DNA of 64,000 nt from Clostridia bacterium (GTDB lineage: Bacteria; Bacillota; Clostridia; Christensenellales; CAG-138): assembly GCA_017538255.1 (NCBI GenBank), contig JAFYJD010000010.1, forward strand, positions 1 through 64,000, read 5' to 3'. A model generated the notes under the pieces. It was not told where the DNA came from and made no database searches. It worked only from the letters and a program-made list of their open reading frames with translations. Positions 25,683-35,061 of this stretch are shown piece after piece (the stretch's first letter is position 1; every line of letters starts with the position of its first letter). A program made the translations under genes and the position numbers.

Positions 25683-26276
25683 TCATTCGCCGCTTTTCAG
25701 CGCCGCGAGCAGCAGCATAAGCGCGTTTCGCCTGTGGCTGACGGTGTTTTTCTTTTCGCCGTCGATCTCGGCAAAACTCAATTCAAACGGCTCATAGTAG
25801 AACAGCGAATCGTACCCGAAGCCGTTTTCGCCGCGCTCCTCAAACAGTATCCTGCCGTGTACGCGACCGACGCTCTGCGCCTTTATGCAGCCGTTTTCCG
25901 CAAGCACCATAGCGCAGGCAAAGTGCGCGCCGCGTTTTTCAAACGGAACGCCGTCGAGCGCTTCGAGCAGTTTTTTGCGGTTGAGCGCGTCGTCGTGCCC
26001 TTCGCCCGCATAGCGTGCGGAATAGACCCCGGGCGCGCCGTCGAGCGCGTCCACACATAGCCCCGAGTCGTCGGCAAGCACCGCGTCGCCCTTTAGCAGT
26101 TCGGACGCTTCGAGCGCCTTCTTTGCCGCGTTGCCGAGAAAACTGTCCGCGTCTTCTACGGTATCGAGTTCTATGCCCGCTTCTCGAAGGGAAACGATCT
26201 CGTCAAAACTTTCGCCGAGTATCTCCTTGATCTCGGCGATCTTGTGTTTGTTGTTGGATGCAATAACAAGTCTCAT
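25683..26276 (-). CDS. rdgB: RdgB/HAM1 dITP/XTP pyrophosphatase
   Basis: The protein has 197 residues from ATG 26276, preceded by GGAGAAAACT; a longer frame adds nine residues without support. Family signatures are LVIASNNKHKIAEI at the N terminus, LADDSGLCVDALDGAPGVYSARYAGE in the centre and GFGYDSLFY. The enzyme removes non-canonical purine nucleotides (dITP, XTP) from the pool. It is translationally close to the phosphoesterase that follows. Confidence 0.95.
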   Translation of the reverse strand: MRLVIASNNKHKIAEIKEILGESFDEIVSLREAGIELDTVEDADSFLGNAAKKALEASELLKGDAVLADDSGLCVDALDGAPGVYSARYAGEGHDDALNRKKLLEALDGVPFEKRGAHFACAMVLAENGCIKAQSVGRVHGRILFEERGENGFGYDSLFYYEPFELSFAEIDGEKKNTVSHRRNALMLLLAALKSGE

Positions 26277-26292
26277 AGTTTTCTCCGTATGT

Positions 26293-27189
26293 TTATCGGT
26301 CAAGTTCGCCGTTTATCGCGGCGTCAAGGTAGCCGTCCAGCCCGTCCACGATGCTTGAGGTGATCTCGTTTGCGCCGAGTAATTCCATAGCGAACTCAAG
26401 CAGTATTGCGCCGTAGAGTATCACATCGTGGCGCTTTTTCATAACGGGGTGCGCGATTCGCGCCGAACTCATATCGATCAGTGTTTTTATAAGGTTCTGA
26501 AGCGCGTCATAGGTCATGGTCTTGCCGTGGGCGAGGCGTTTGTCAAAGAGAGTGATATCGTAGGCAAGCGATACGAGCGCCGTTATGCTGCCGCCCACGC
26601 CCACAAGGGGAGTAAAGCGCGATGCGCGTATCGCGTCCAGATACGGGGCGACAAGCGGCTCAAGATATCCGCGCAGCGCCTCGCGCTGAACGGAAAAACC
26701 GTCGTCGCAATTATTCTTGCCGGTCAACTCGAGCGCGATGTCCATACCGCGCACACAGCCGACGGGGAAACTTTTTTGGAACGTTTCGGAAGAGAACTGC
26801 ATCGAAGCGCCGCCGATATCGATAATTCCGCCGCCGTCCTTTGCCGCGGCGCGGTAGGCGTAGCCTGCCTCCGCTTCGCCGCTGATAACGTTCACATCGA
26901 GCCCGCTCAAAAGTTTAACAAGCTGCAAAAACTCGTCCCGATTTTGGGCGTCGCGCACGGCGCTTGTGGCATAGGCGAGCGGTATAAAACCGCTATTGCG
27001 TGCGGTTTTTGCGTATTGGGCAACAACAAACGCGCTTTGCTTTGCGTGCGCGTTGTCGAGTTTGCCTGTTTGGGAAAGCCCGGTGCCGAGCCTTGTTGTG
27101 GTGCCGCTTTTGGTGGCGGCGCCCTGGAACAGACAGCGTATTGAGTTGGAGCCGATATCGATTATCGCATATTTTTTTTGGTTGGACAT
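26293..27189 (-). CDS. Ppx/GppA-family exopolyphosphatase-like phosphatase
   Basis: The 298-residue protein has the ASKHA fold marks: N-terminal YAIIDIGSNSIRC and the central IIDIGGASMQF (phosphate loop 2), with VGVGGSITALVSL later. The length (about 300 residues) is the short single-domain form of the family, which acts on polyphosphate or pppGpp. Without the C-terminal HD domain of longer members, substrate cannot be decided. It lies between the DivIC-like gene and rdgB. Confidence 0.9.
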   Translation of the reverse strand: MSNQKKYAIIDIGSNSIRCLFQGAATKSGTTTRLGTGLSQTGKLDNAHAKQSAFVVAQYAKTARNSGFIPLAYATSAVRDAQNRDEFLQLVKLLSGLDVNVISGEAEAGYAYRAAAKDGGGIIDIGGASMQFSSETFQKSFPVGCVRGMDIALELTGKNNCDDGFSVQREALRGYLEPLVAPYLDAIRASRFTPLVGVGGSITALVSLAYDITLFDKRLAHGKTMTYDALQNLIKTLIDMSSARIAHPVMKKRHDVILYGAILLEFAMELLGANEITSSIVDGLDGYLDAAINGELDR

Positions 27190-27208
27190 ATAAATATAAA
27201 TCGGAGCA

Positions 27209-27604
27209 TCAGTCGTTCGGATCGTCCGCGGGGAAGAAGCGTGGATCGGGCGTTGGGATCACGGCATTGGGATCCGAAAGGTCGATGCGTATATCGCCCT
27301 CGAACATATAGCCGTGGGTGCGGCGCAGGTAGCGGATCAGGTAATCCTTGCTTGTTGAGAGCGCGGAGAGTTCCTGCATAGTGTCCTTTTCGATGTTGAG
27401 TCTTGTCAGTTCTTCAAGCCGCTGTTCGCGTTCGGCGTTGAGCCTTGCGCGAGTTTCGTTTTGAGAGGGGATCACCAGCACGACAGCCACAATAACAGCA
27501 ACGAGGGCAAGCGCGATGACGCCCGTTATGAGCGCGGGTTTTTTGATCTTGGAAGCAAAGTCTTTTGATGAAGAAACAGCGTTTGATTGAGCGCTTTTTT
27601 TCAT
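27209..27604 (-). CDS. FtsB/DivIC-like septum formation initiator protein
   Basis: The 131-residue protein has a cytoplasmic N terminus of 25 residues, one transmembrane helix (about 26-47), then a coiled coil (ETRARLNAEREQRLEELTRL) and the DYLIRYLRRTHGYM-type end characteristic of DivIC/FtsB. It belongs to the divisome and acts at the outer face of the membrane. The start has AAAGGAG upstream. The acidic Pro-rich tail (DPNAVIPTPDPRFFPADDPND) is unusual in length. First gene of the four-gene operon. Confidence 0.85.
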   Translation of the reverse strand: MKKSAQSNAVSSSKDFASKIKKPALITGVIALALVAVIVAVVLVIPSQNETRARLNAEREQRLEELTRLNIEKDTMQELSALSTSKDYLIRYLRRTHGYMFEGDIRIDLSDPNAVIPTPDPRFFPADDPND

Positions 27605-27679
27605 AATAAACTCCTTTTCTGCCTGCGGTTATCAAACTGTAAAGCCGTTCATAGCATCCGCATTTCGGGGCGCTATTAT

Positions 27680-27708
27680 ATTATGCCGCATTTTGGGGGA
27701 TTTTGCAA
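27680..27708 (-). promoter_or_regulatory. Promoter of divIC-ppx-rdgB-yfcE operon
   Basis: On the minus strand TTGCAA (27703-27708) and CATAAT (27680-27685) are 17 bases apart, 76 bases upstream of the first start codon. Confidence 0.65.
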
Positions 27709-27726
27709 GCATTTTTTATAGAGCGT

Positions 27727-28107
27727 TCACTCTTTCGTCAATGAGCGTTCGCTGATATGCCCCTTGATCGCCGCAAAGGTGGCTTCGGAGATGACGTGCT
27801 CTATCCGGCACGCGTCCTCTGCGGCGGTTGCCTCATCCACGCCGAGGCGGATAAACAGTTCCGTCAGTATGCGATGCCTTTCGTAGGTGCGCTCAGCTAT
27901 CGCTTCGCCCTCGGGCAGAAGCGTGATGATGCCGCCGGGATCGACGGAGATATAGCCGTTTTCCCTCAATATGCGAACGGCGCGGCTCACGCTCGGCTTT
28001 GAGTAGCCGAGTTTATCGGCAATATCGATGCTCCGCACGTTGATGCCGCTCTTTTTGAGTACGAGTATGGTCTCAAGATACATTTCGCCCGATTCTTGGA
28101 TGTTCAT
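27727..28107 (-). CDS. DtxR/MntR-family metal-dependent regulator
   Basis: The 126-residue protein has an N-terminal winged helix (SGEMYLETILVL, VRSIDIADKLGYSKPSVSRAVRIL) followed by the dimerisation domain with metal ligands typical of the family (ERHRILTELFIRLGVD, EDACRIEHVIS). It lacks the C-terminal SH3-like domain, as in MntR. It likely represses metal-transport genes when Mn2+ or Fe2+ is bound. AAAGGA lies ahead of the ATG. No metal transporter is nearby, so its target is elsewhere. It follows the repeat lipoprotein by 32 bases. Confidence 0.88.
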   Translation of the reverse strand: MNIQESGEMYLETILVLKKSGINVRSIDIADKLGYSKPSVSRAVRILRENGYISVDPGGIITLLPEGEAIAERTYERHRILTELFIRLGVDEATAAEDACRIEHVISEATFAAIKGHISERSLTKE

Positions 28108-28139
28108 AACGGTCCTTTCAATTTAAGAATATGTTGGGG

Positions 28140-29162
28140 CTACGGTCGATACTCCGCCCGCGCGACGATGCCGCCGTATTCGTTTTCGCCGCCGCTTACG
28201 TGCATACAGGAGTACTTCCAACCGCTGTCGCGAAGATAGGTGGGCAGATCCGCAAATACGCTATCCTTTTCGGAATAATCGGGGTCGATCGCGTGGATGA
28301 ACGAGGCGAGCGTTGATCTTTCGCCCTCGGAGGTGAGCGCGGCGCGCGTTTTTTTGTCGAGATAGAGCGAGATATAGCGGATAGAGCCGTTTTCGTCCAT
28401 CGCGCCGGAGATCCATGCACCGTTCGTGTCCACCATATAGAAGAGATCGTCCGTTTTGCCCGCGACTATCTTTGTTCCGTCATCAAACTCACCGTTATAG
28501 CGCAAGATGAACGCGCCGAGCGTGATGGGCTGGGAATCGGCGCGCTTTTGGAGTTCCGCGATGAGTTCGGCGGAGTTCTCAAAATCGGTGTTTATCGCTT
28601 TGAGCGCGAGGATGGCGTTTTTGTAATCGCCAAGCGCGACGTACTCAAATGCGTCCGTGTAAAGCGCGTACATGTTTTCAATGTTTTCGATGTATTCCTT
28701 GCTGTATGCGTAGGGCAGTGCGCGCGTGAACGATGCGAGCGCTTTCAAGTATTCGCCGTTTGTGTACAATTCGACCGCGCCTTCGTATTCCGACTTCTTT
28801 TCGGTTATGGCGTCAAGGTACTCGGCGCTGTTCAAATACTGCTTAATGCTTGCAAATATGGACTCGGCAGTCGCAAAATCGCCTTCATCGAACGCTTCAA
28901 CGGCACGCAGATAATAGTCCTCGTGCTGTTTGATCGATTCAAGATACGGCTCAGCGTCCTTGAGGGCGGATTTGGTGAACAGGAGTTTTGCCTCGTTCAT
29001 TTCAAATCTGTTGTAATGTTCGAGGGCTTCATTGAAATACTTCCGCGCCTTACCCCCGTTTTTGCAGGCAAAAAGAGCGAGCGTCAGCAGCGCGAGCACG
29101 ATCAGGGCAAGCGTTTTAGCAAGTTTATCGAATATTCTGCTTTTGTAAAAAGTTTCTTTCAT
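28140..29162 (-). CDS. Helical-repeat (TPR/Sel1-like) lipoprotein
   Basis: The protein has 340 residues from ATG 29162. The N terminus is a lipoprotein signal (lipobox L-F-A-C, Cys near residue 33), followed by about 210 residues of helical repeats with a consensus like Y-x-x-A-V-E-x-F-D-x-G-x-F-A-x-A, each about 35-45 residues, similar to tetratricopeptide repeats. The C-terminal 100 residues form a separate alpha/beta domain. It should be surface-bound and scaffold other proteins. It probably shares transcription with ileS upstream, separated by a GC-rich hairpin. Confidence 0.7.
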   Translation of the reverse strand: MKETFYKSRIFDKLAKTLALIVLALLTLALFACKNGGKARKYFNEALEHYNRFEMNEAKLLFTKSALKDAEPYLESIKQHEDYYLRAVEAFDEGDFATAESIFASIKQYLNSAEYLDAITEKKSEYEGAVELYTNGEYLKALASFTRALPYAYSKEYIENIENMYALYTDAFEYVALGDYKNAILALKAINTDFENSAELIAELQKRADSQPITLGAFILRYNGEFDDGTKIVAGKTDDLFYMVDTNGAWISGAMDENGSIRYISLYLDKKTRAALTSEGERSTLASFIHAIDPDYSEKDSVFADLPTYLRDSGWKYSCMHVSGGENEYGGIVARAEYRP

Positions 29163-29178
29163 CGATGTGGGGTGATCA

Positions 29179-29213
29179 CGCCGCCCGATGGCAGCTGCCT
29201 TAAACGGGCGGCG
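29179..29213 (-). other. Intercistronic GC-rich hairpin downstream of ileS
   Basis: A perfect 9-bp stem (29179-29187 with 29205-29213, 17-base loop) lies between ileS and the repeat lipoprotein. No T-run follows on the minus strand, so it is likely an RNA-stability element rather than a full terminator. Confidence 0.5.
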
Positions 29214-29221
29214 GAACGGAT

Positions 29222-32200
29222 TCAGCGTTTGATGCCGATCTTGACGCTGTGGCCGTTGAGATCCCATTCCCTGACGATGCCATCGGGATCGGTGAACTCA
29301 AGCAGCGTCGAGAGCGTTGCGGTGCGTATCTCGTCGGAATGTTTGTCGAGCGCCGCAAGCAGTTCCTCGCCACAGGAAACGGTCAAAGTTATCTTATCGG
29401 TTACTTCAAAGTCGGCCTCCTTGCGCATCGTCTGCACTTTGCTGATGAGTTCGCGCACATAGCCTTCTTCGATGAGTTCGGGGGTGAGCGCGGTGTTGAG
29501 GACGACCGTAACGCCATTTTCGCCCGCCGTCGCAAAACCCTCTTTCTTTACGGTGTCAACAAGCACGTCATCGGTAGAGAGCGATACCTTTTCGCCATCG
29601 AGTTCAAACTCGTAGGGCTTGCCCGCGGCGTGGCAGGCGACTACCTCGTTGCCGATTCCGTCGCTTGAAAGATACGCGTTTATCTTGGGCAGTATCCTGC
29701 CGTAGCGAGGCCCGAGCAGTTTGAGCTGGGGCTTTACGCGATAGGTGATGAACGCGGATGCATCCTTTACATAACTGACGTTTTTGACATTGAGTTCACC
29801 GCTGATTATCCGGGTATACATATTCGGCAGTTCGTCAACGCCCTGCACGAAGAGTTCCGAAAGGGGCTGGCGGTTTTTGATGTTCGCAACGCTCCTCGCG
29901 GCGCGGCCGAGCGTTACGACGCGCAGGATATCGTCCATGCTCTTTTCAAGTTCCGCGTCGATACGGCTTTCGTCGCATACGGGGAAGGAGCAGAGATGCA
30001 CGCTTTCGGGCGCGTCGTCGTCCACCGTGCGGACGATGTTTTGATAGATCTGCTCCGCCATAAACGGGGTAAACGGCGCGGTGAGCCTTGCGACGGTCTC
30101 GAGTGCGGTGTACAGCGTCATATACGCGGCTTCCTTGTCGGGAGTCATCGTCTTGCCCCAGTACCTTTCGCGGCCCTGGCGCACATACCAGTTGGAAAGG
30201 TCATCGATAAAGCGGTTGAGTTCGCGGCCCGCTTCGGTGATGCGGAGTTTTTCAAGGTCGTTGTCAACGGTCTTTACGAGCGTGTTAAGACGCGACAGCA
30301 GCCATCTGTCCATAACGGAAAGGTTCTCCGTTTTGAGCGAATGCGCTGTCGGGTCGAACCCGTCGATATCCGCGTAGAGCACATAGAACGCATAGGTGTT
30401 CCAAAGCGTACCCATATACTTGCGCTGCTGCTCGCTTACGGCGTCGCCGCTGAAACGGCTGGGCAGCCACGGGCTTGAAGCGGTGTAGAAGTACCAACGC
30501 ACGGCGTCAGCGCCCTGCTTGGTGAGCACGTCCGCGGGAGCGACTACGTTGCCGATATGTTTGCTCATCTTTTTGCCGTCCTTGTCGCATACAAGACCGA
30601 GCACTATGCAGTTTTTGAACGCGGGCTTATCAAAGAGTATCGTAGAGAGCGCGGACAGGGTATAGAACCAGCCGCGCGTTTGGTCGACGGCCTCGCTGAT
30701 ATAGTCGGAGGGGAAGCGGCGCTCGAACTCTTCCTTATTTTCGAAGGGATAATGCCACTGCGCGAACGGCATCGAGCCGCTGTCGAACCAGCAGTCGATA
30801 ACGACCGGCTCACGGCGCATCGTGCCGCCGCATTTTTCGCATTTAAAGGTGATCGGGTCGAGCATCGGCTTGTGCAGCTCGATGTCGGCAGGCGCATCGG
30901 GCGCGTATTTGCGCAGTTCTTCGCGGCTTCCGATCGTATGATAATGGCCACAGTCGCACATCCAGACGGGTAGGGGAGTGCCCCAGTACCTTTCGCGGCT
31001 TATGCCCCAGTCGATGACGTTTTCGAGGAAGTTGCCCATGCGCCCCTCGCCGATGGACTCGGGGATCCAGTTTATCTTTTTGTTGTTGGCGACCATCCTG
31101 TCCTTGACGGCGGTGGTCTTAACGAACCAACTTTCCCGCGCATAGTAGATGAGCGGGGTGTCGCAGCGCCAGCAGAACGGATAGGAATGCTCATAGGGCA
31201 GTTCCTTCAAAAGTTTGCCGTGCTCGCGCAGATCCTCGATTATCGGCTTATCCGCCTTTTTGACGAATACGCCGTCCCACGGGGTGCCGCCTGCGAGCCT
31301 GCCGCGCGCGTCAACGAACTGGACAAAAGGCAGATCCCATTCGCGGCCGACCTTTGCGTCGTCCTCGCCGAACGCGGGCGCGATGTGGACGATGCCCGAA
31401 CCGTCGGTCAGGGTAACATAATCGTCCGAAACTATGCGCCAGCCCTTCTTGCCCCTGTGGTTGACGGGGAAGGAGAACAAAGGCTCATAGTTGAGACCGA
31501 CGAGGGCGGAGCCCTTCATCTGTTTTACAAGCGCCGCGTCTTCGCCGAGCACGCTTTCAACGAGCGCCTTTGCGAGCACGAATCTTCTGCCGTCCTTCTC
31601 GGCGATCACATAGTCCTCGTCGGCGTTTACGCAGAGCGCGACGTTGGAAGGAAGCGTCCAGGGCGTGGTCGTCCACGCGATCAGTTCCTCGCTCCCGTCG
31701 AAATCGGGGTGTTCGGCGTCGGGCTTGACGGGGAAGGTGACGAAGATGGAAACCTCTTTAACGTCCTTGTAGCCCTGCGCGACCTCGTGGCTCGAAAGCG
31801 CGGTGCCGCAGCGCGGGCAATATGGAACTATCTTGTGGCCTTTGTAAAGAAGCCCCTTTTCGTCGATGGTCTTTATTGCCCACCATACGGATTCGATATA
31901 GTCGTCGTGATAGGTAACGTAGGGGTTTTCCATATCGGCCCAGTACGCAACCTCATCGCTCATCTCTTCCCATTCGCCCTTGTATTTCCAAACGGATTCC
32001 TTGCACTTTTCGATGAACGGAAGCACGCCGTAGCCCTCGATCTGCTCCTTGCCGTCGAGCCCCAGAGCCTTTTCGACCTCGAGTTCAACGGGCAGACCGT
32101 GTGTGTCCCAGCCCGCCTTGCGAAGCACGTCGTAGCCCTTCATTGTGCGGTAGCGGGGGATGATGTCCTTCATAGCGCGAGTGAGCACGTGCCCTATATG

Positions 32201-32362
32201 CGGCCTTCCGTTTGCGGTCGGCGGGCCGTCGTAAAAGGTATAGGGGGGCTTGCCCTTGGACTGAGCGACGGATTTTTCAAAGATCTTGTTTTCCTTCCAA
32301 AACTCGAGAATCTCCTTCTCGCGCGGAACGAAATCAAGGGAAGTTGAAACTTTTTTGTACAT
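29222..32362 (-). CDS. ileS: Isoleucyl-tRNA synthetase, long (IleS2-type)
   Basis: The protein has 1046 residues, longer than the roughly 930 of the usual bacterial form and similar to the eukaryote-like IleS2 class. Motifs: HIGH-type PHIGHVL, KMSKH (KKMSKHIGN), a CP1 editing domain with threonine-rich region TTTPWTLPSN, zinc-like Cys pairs (YCPRCGTA, then CDCGH, CEKCG). IleS2-type enzymes are often naturally mupirocin tolerant, but this has to be tested. A T-box leader upstream controls expression. AGGATAAAC is the ribosome binding site region. Confidence 0.96.
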   Translation of the reverse strand: MYKKVSTSLDFVPREKEILEFWKENKIFEKSVAQSKGKPPYTFYDGPPTANGRPHIGHVLTRAMKDIIPRYRTMKGYDVLRKAGWDTHGLPVELEVEKALGLDGKEQIEGYGVLPFIEKCKESVWKYKGEWEEMSDEVAYWADMENPYVTYHDDYIESVWWAIKTIDEKGLLYKGHKIVPYCPRCGTALSSHEVAQGYKDVKEVSIFVTFPVKPDAEHPDFDGSEELIAWTTTPWTLPSNVALCVNADEDYVIAEKDGRRFVLAKALVESVLGEDAALVKQMKGSALVGLNYEPLFSFPVNHRGKKGWRIVSDDYVTLTDGSGIVHIAPAFGEDDAKVGREWDLPFVQFVDARGRLAGGTPWDGVFVKKADKPIIEDLREHGKLLKELPYEHSYPFCWRCDTPLIYYARESWFVKTTAVKDRMVANNKKINWIPESIGEGRMGNFLENVIDWGISRERYWGTPLPVWMCDCGHYHTIGSREELRKYAPDAPADIELHKPMLDPITFKCEKCGGTMRREPVVIDCWFDSGSMPFAQWHYPFENKEEFERRFPSDYISEAVDQTRGWFYTLSALSTILFDKPAFKNCIVLGLVCDKDGKKMSKHIGNVVAPADVLTKQGADAVRWYFYTASSPWLPSRFSGDAVSEQQRKYMGTLWNTYAFYVLYADIDGFDPTAHSLKTENLSVMDRWLLSRLNTLVKTVDNDLEKLRITEAGRELNRFIDDLSNWYVRQGRERYWGKTMTPDKEAAYMTLYTALETVARLTAPFTPFMAEQIYQNIVRTVDDDAPESVHLCSFPVCDESRIDAELEKSMDDILRVVTLGRAARSVANIKNRQPLSELFVQGVDELPNMYTRIISGELNVKNVSYVKDASAFITYRVKPQLKLLGPRYGRILPKINAYLSSDGIGNEVVACHAAGKPYEFELDGEKVSLSTDDVLVDTVKKEGFATAGENGVTVVLNTALTPELIEEGYVRELISKVQTMRKEADFEVTDKITLTVSCGEELLAALDKHSDEIRTATLSTLLEFTDPDGIVREWDLNGHSVKIGIKR

Positions 32363-32395
32363 TGTTTATCCTCCGGATATTCTGTTTCAAAACAA

Positions 32396-32676
32396 AAATC
32401 GCCCCGAAATCGGGACGAAATAACCGCGGTACCACCCGAATTCGCAGGATAAAGGCTCCTGCGCACTCAATGCCGATAACGGCGGCCGCCGCCTCGGACT
32501 ACGCATTTTAAAGAAAAAACTTCGTCCGAGGGACTCGCGGGTGATAACGCCGATGCCGCGCTGCCGTCTTACACCGACCGACGGCTCTCTTTGAGCAAAA
32601 GCAAGGGGCGTCCTGTCCCGTTCAAAGTCCTTATAGTTGCTTCTGCGGGGCGCAAAAGCAAAAAACCTTAAACATT
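32396..32676 (-). promoter_or_regulatory. T-box leader of ileS
   Basis: On the minus strand the leader contains the T-box core GGGTGGTACCGCG (32433-32445) just before a terminator stem (CGTCCCGA paired with GGGGCG) and a T-run. The Stem I base pairs GGGAC with GTCCC, and just above it the specifier appears to be ATC (32543-32545 in plus numbering), an isoleucine codon. Uncharged tRNA-Ile would stabilise the antiterminator and permit ileS transcription. The specifier assignment is inferred by position. Confidence 0.93.
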
Positions 32677-32705
32677 ATTATATTAAATCGGAAGCCGGTT
32701 GTCAA
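32677..32705 (-). promoter_or_regulatory. Consensus promoter of ileS
   Basis: On the minus strand TTGACA (32700-32705) and TATAAT (32677-32682) are exactly 17 bases apart, directly upstream of the T-box leader. Confidence 0.9.
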
Positions 32706-32857
32706 TCATAAAAAGCAAAAAAATACGTGCAAATTGCAACTTTAACTGTCCAATCCCAAAAAGGACAACAATCAGGCGTCCACGCCGTATTCATACCGGT
32801 CTGCCGTATTACTCTTTGGCGGCAGCACCATCCATCGTTATCGTAAGCACGAAGCCT

Positions 32858-34015
32858 TCAGCGCTGAAACCGCCCCGTCATCACCGCGGCGCCGTTACGC
32901 ACGGCCTCCCTGCCCTTGAGCAGCACGTGAAGCACACGGCAGTCCCCGTCAAGCACCAGAAGATCGGCGTCCGCGCCAATGGCGACGACACCCTTTTTTC
33001 CTGCTTGACCGATCAGCCTTGCGGGGTTTTCGGTAAAGAACATCAGCGCTGTTTCAGGCGAAAGCCCTTCCCTGCGGATCATTCGGCGCAGTTCATAAAG
33101 AAGCGTTGCGCTGGTGAAATAGGTGAGCCCGACGCACTCGCCGTTTTGGTTGAAAGCGGGCTGGCTCCCGCCGGCATCGCTGCTCATAGTGATGCGGTTG
33201 ATGGCGGCGCCCTGACGGATTGCGCTGCAAAGCGCTGCCGAGGTGCCGGCTTCGCTATCGGGAATATCGGCCGTAAAATCGATATATGAACCCTTTTGTG
33301 TGAGTTTCGCGGCCTCGGCGACGAGCTCCGGAGTGCGGCAGCAATGGGTCGGCAGCAAATTCTGCGGGGGGATATCCGTGTGATTCAAAACCCAGAGGAT
33401 CTGCTCCATACGATGCTCAGAACCGCCCATATGGATATTTACGATGCCGGGCTTGCCCGAGAGCATACCGCCCACGCGGGCTTCGGAAGCAAGTCTTGCC
33501 AGTTCAGGACCGGTGATCGCAGAACTTCGATGATCCGAGAGCGCCGTCTTAACGCCGATGACCTTGTCTATCAAAGCGATGTCCCGCTCCACGTCGCCAA
33601 AAAGCGTAACGGATGGGAAACGGTAGCTCCCGGTCATCATCCAGGCGGAAAGCCCCTCCTCCTCCAATGCGCGTACCTTATAAAGCAGGTTCTCAAGACT
33701 TCTGGAAATGCCGTCGGTTCCGAGCAGCCCAACCACCGAGGTTACGCCGTTCAGGGTAAAATCGGTAAGCTGCAGCTCGGGCGTTCTGGAAGCGGGTCCC
33801 TGCTCGCCGCCGCCGCCGGCAACGTGAGTATGTATATCCACAAGCCCGGGGCAAACGAAGGCGCCCTCCATATCGCGCACGGCGATGTTCGGCGCACAGC
33901 GCCAATAATCAAGACTCTCGCCGATGGCTGCGATCCGATCCCCTTCGATAAGGAGATCGCGAATACCCAGATGCTTGGGCGCATAAACATCACAATTTTT
34001 CCAAAGAGTAAGCAT
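32858..34015 (-). CDS. iadA: Isoaspartyl dipeptidase (beta-aspartyl peptidase, IadA type)
   Basis: The 385-residue amidohydrolase has the metal motif DIHTHVAGGGG near residue 65, further His residues (NIHMGGSEH, THCCRTPE) and the terminal Asp in MSSDAGGS. These match IadA, which hydrolyses beta-aspartyl dipeptides in the cytoplasm, releasing Asp. GGAGG stands eight bases before the ATG. It follows the RpiR-type regulator, and the pair is divergent from an oligopeptide importer and a cyanophycinase. Cyanophycin breakdown yields beta-Asp-Arg dipeptides, which this enzyme could split. Confidence 0.93.
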   Translation of the reverse strand: MLTLWKNCDVYAPKHLGIRDLLIEGDRIAAIGESLDYWRCAPNIAVRDMEGAFVCPGLVDIHTHVAGGGGEQGPASRTPELQLTDFTLNGVTSVVGLLGTDGISRSLENLLYKVRALEEEGLSAWMMTGSYRFPSVTLFGDVERDIALIDKVIGVKTALSDHRSSAITGPELARLASEARVGGMLSGKPGIVNIHMGGSEHRMEQILWVLNHTDIPPQNLLPTHCCRTPELVAEAAKLTQKGSYIDFTADIPDSEAGTSAALCSAIRQGAAINRITMSSDAGGSQPAFNQNGECVGLTYFTSATLLYELRRMIRREGLSPETALMFFTENPARLIGQAGKKGVVAIGADADLLVLDGDCRVLHVLLKGREAVRNGAAVMTGRFQR

Positions 34016-34041
34016 AATACCTCCGTGAACGCAAAATCGTT

Positions 34042-34929
34042 TTATGAATGCCCTGTCGGCATATTTCCGTCAAAGCCGGTGAAGATGAAGTTGCCAACTT
34101 CCTTTTCCTCGTCCAGTATCTCATCAAATCTGGAACCGAGCAAATGGGCGATGTATGAGGAAAGGATGTTTATAAAACTGACGGTAACCGACTGGGAGTT
34201 ATAAAAATACCGGGCGGCGGTGCGGCAGAGAAACACGTTGCCGTCGGGCGCTGCCGCGGGAGAATCCATACTGTCGGTAATCGTCATAGTGCGGATACCG
34301 CGATAGCGGCAGAAATTCACCAGATTGACTATCGGCTGATGATACGGCGGGAAGGAGAGCAATATAACGTAGTCGTCCTTTCCCAAGCGGGCAAGTGCGG
34401 ATTGCACGGAATCGCTGTCTCCGATCTTGAAACTGGTGCACTTTATGCGCAGAAAATTCAGGCGGTAAGCCAGATAATCGGCAAAGAGAAACGAGGCGTC
34501 GTGCGCAAACACCACCACCTCATCGGCCTTCATAAGACCCTGCACGCAGGCGAAAAGTTTTTCCCTGTCAAGCCTGTTGATCATATCGCGCAGATTATTG
34601 ATATCATCCTCGCACACCGCGTACAGCACATCCGTAGGATCGGAACGGTCTGTTTTTATGTTTGAGGAAAGAAAGGCCGGCGGGTTTGCCAGTCTAAGTT
34701 GCCGGCTGTTATGCTTGCGAAGGATATGCTTGAGTTCGACGAAACTGTTAAGACCAAGCGCTTTGCAAAGGCGCAGTACGGAGACCTCGGAAACGCCCGC
34801 CCTGCGGCTCAGTTCGTTGAGCGTGAGAAAGGCAGCCTCGTCGGGCGCGCTTAGAATAAACTCAACGATGGAGCGCTGCTTTGCGGTCAGCGCCTCCCTG
34901 TTTTGAAACAGTTCGTCAAACTCGATCAT
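34042..34929 (-). CDS. RpiR/MurR-family transcriptional regulator with SIS domain
   Basis: The 295-residue protein has an N-terminal HTH of the RpiR type (LTLNELSRRAGVSEVSVLRLCKALGLN) and a C-terminal SIS sugar-phosphate-like domain (EVVVFAHDASFLFADYLAYRLN, YVILLSFPPYHQPIVNLVNF). SIS domains usually bind phosphosugars, but some respond to other small ligands. GGAGG lies eight bases upstream of the start. It is divergent from the peptide importer and co-directional with iadA, so it probably controls both; the 137-base space between them holds both promoters. Confidence 0.9.
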   Translation of the reverse strand: MIEFDELFQNREALTAKQRSIVEFILSAPDEAAFLTLNELSRRAGVSEVSVLRLCKALGLNSFVELKHILRKHNSRQLRLANPPAFLSSNIKTDRSDPTDVLYAVCEDDINNLRDMINRLDREKLFACVQGLMKADEVVVFAHDASFLFADYLAYRLNFLRIKCTSFKIGDSDSVQSALARLGKDDYVILLSFPPYHQPIVNLVNFCRYRGIRTMTITDSMDSPAAAPDGNVFLCRTAARYFYNSQSVTVSFINILSSYIAHLLGSRFDEILDEEKEVGNFIFTGFDGNMPTGHS

Positions 34930-34959
34930 AAGGATCCTCCGGATTAAAGTGTTTGCTTT

Positions 34960-34988
34960 ATTCTATCAAATCATTTTGGTAAAATCAA
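34960..34988 (-). promoter_or_regulatory. Promoter of rpiR-iadA
   Basis: On the minus strand TTGATT (34983-34988) and TAGAAT (34960-34965) are 17 bases apart, 31 bases from the start codon. Confidence 0.75.
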
Positions 34989-35061
34989 CCCCCAAAATAC
35001 CCAAATTTGCGACTATATACGATTATTCCGCATAATTTTACATCAAAATCAAAGTTTTTAC

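Noticed and set aside
31187..32347. 386-codon plus-strand frame opposite ileS
   Set aside because: Antisense of the synthetase; no ribosome binding site or domain.
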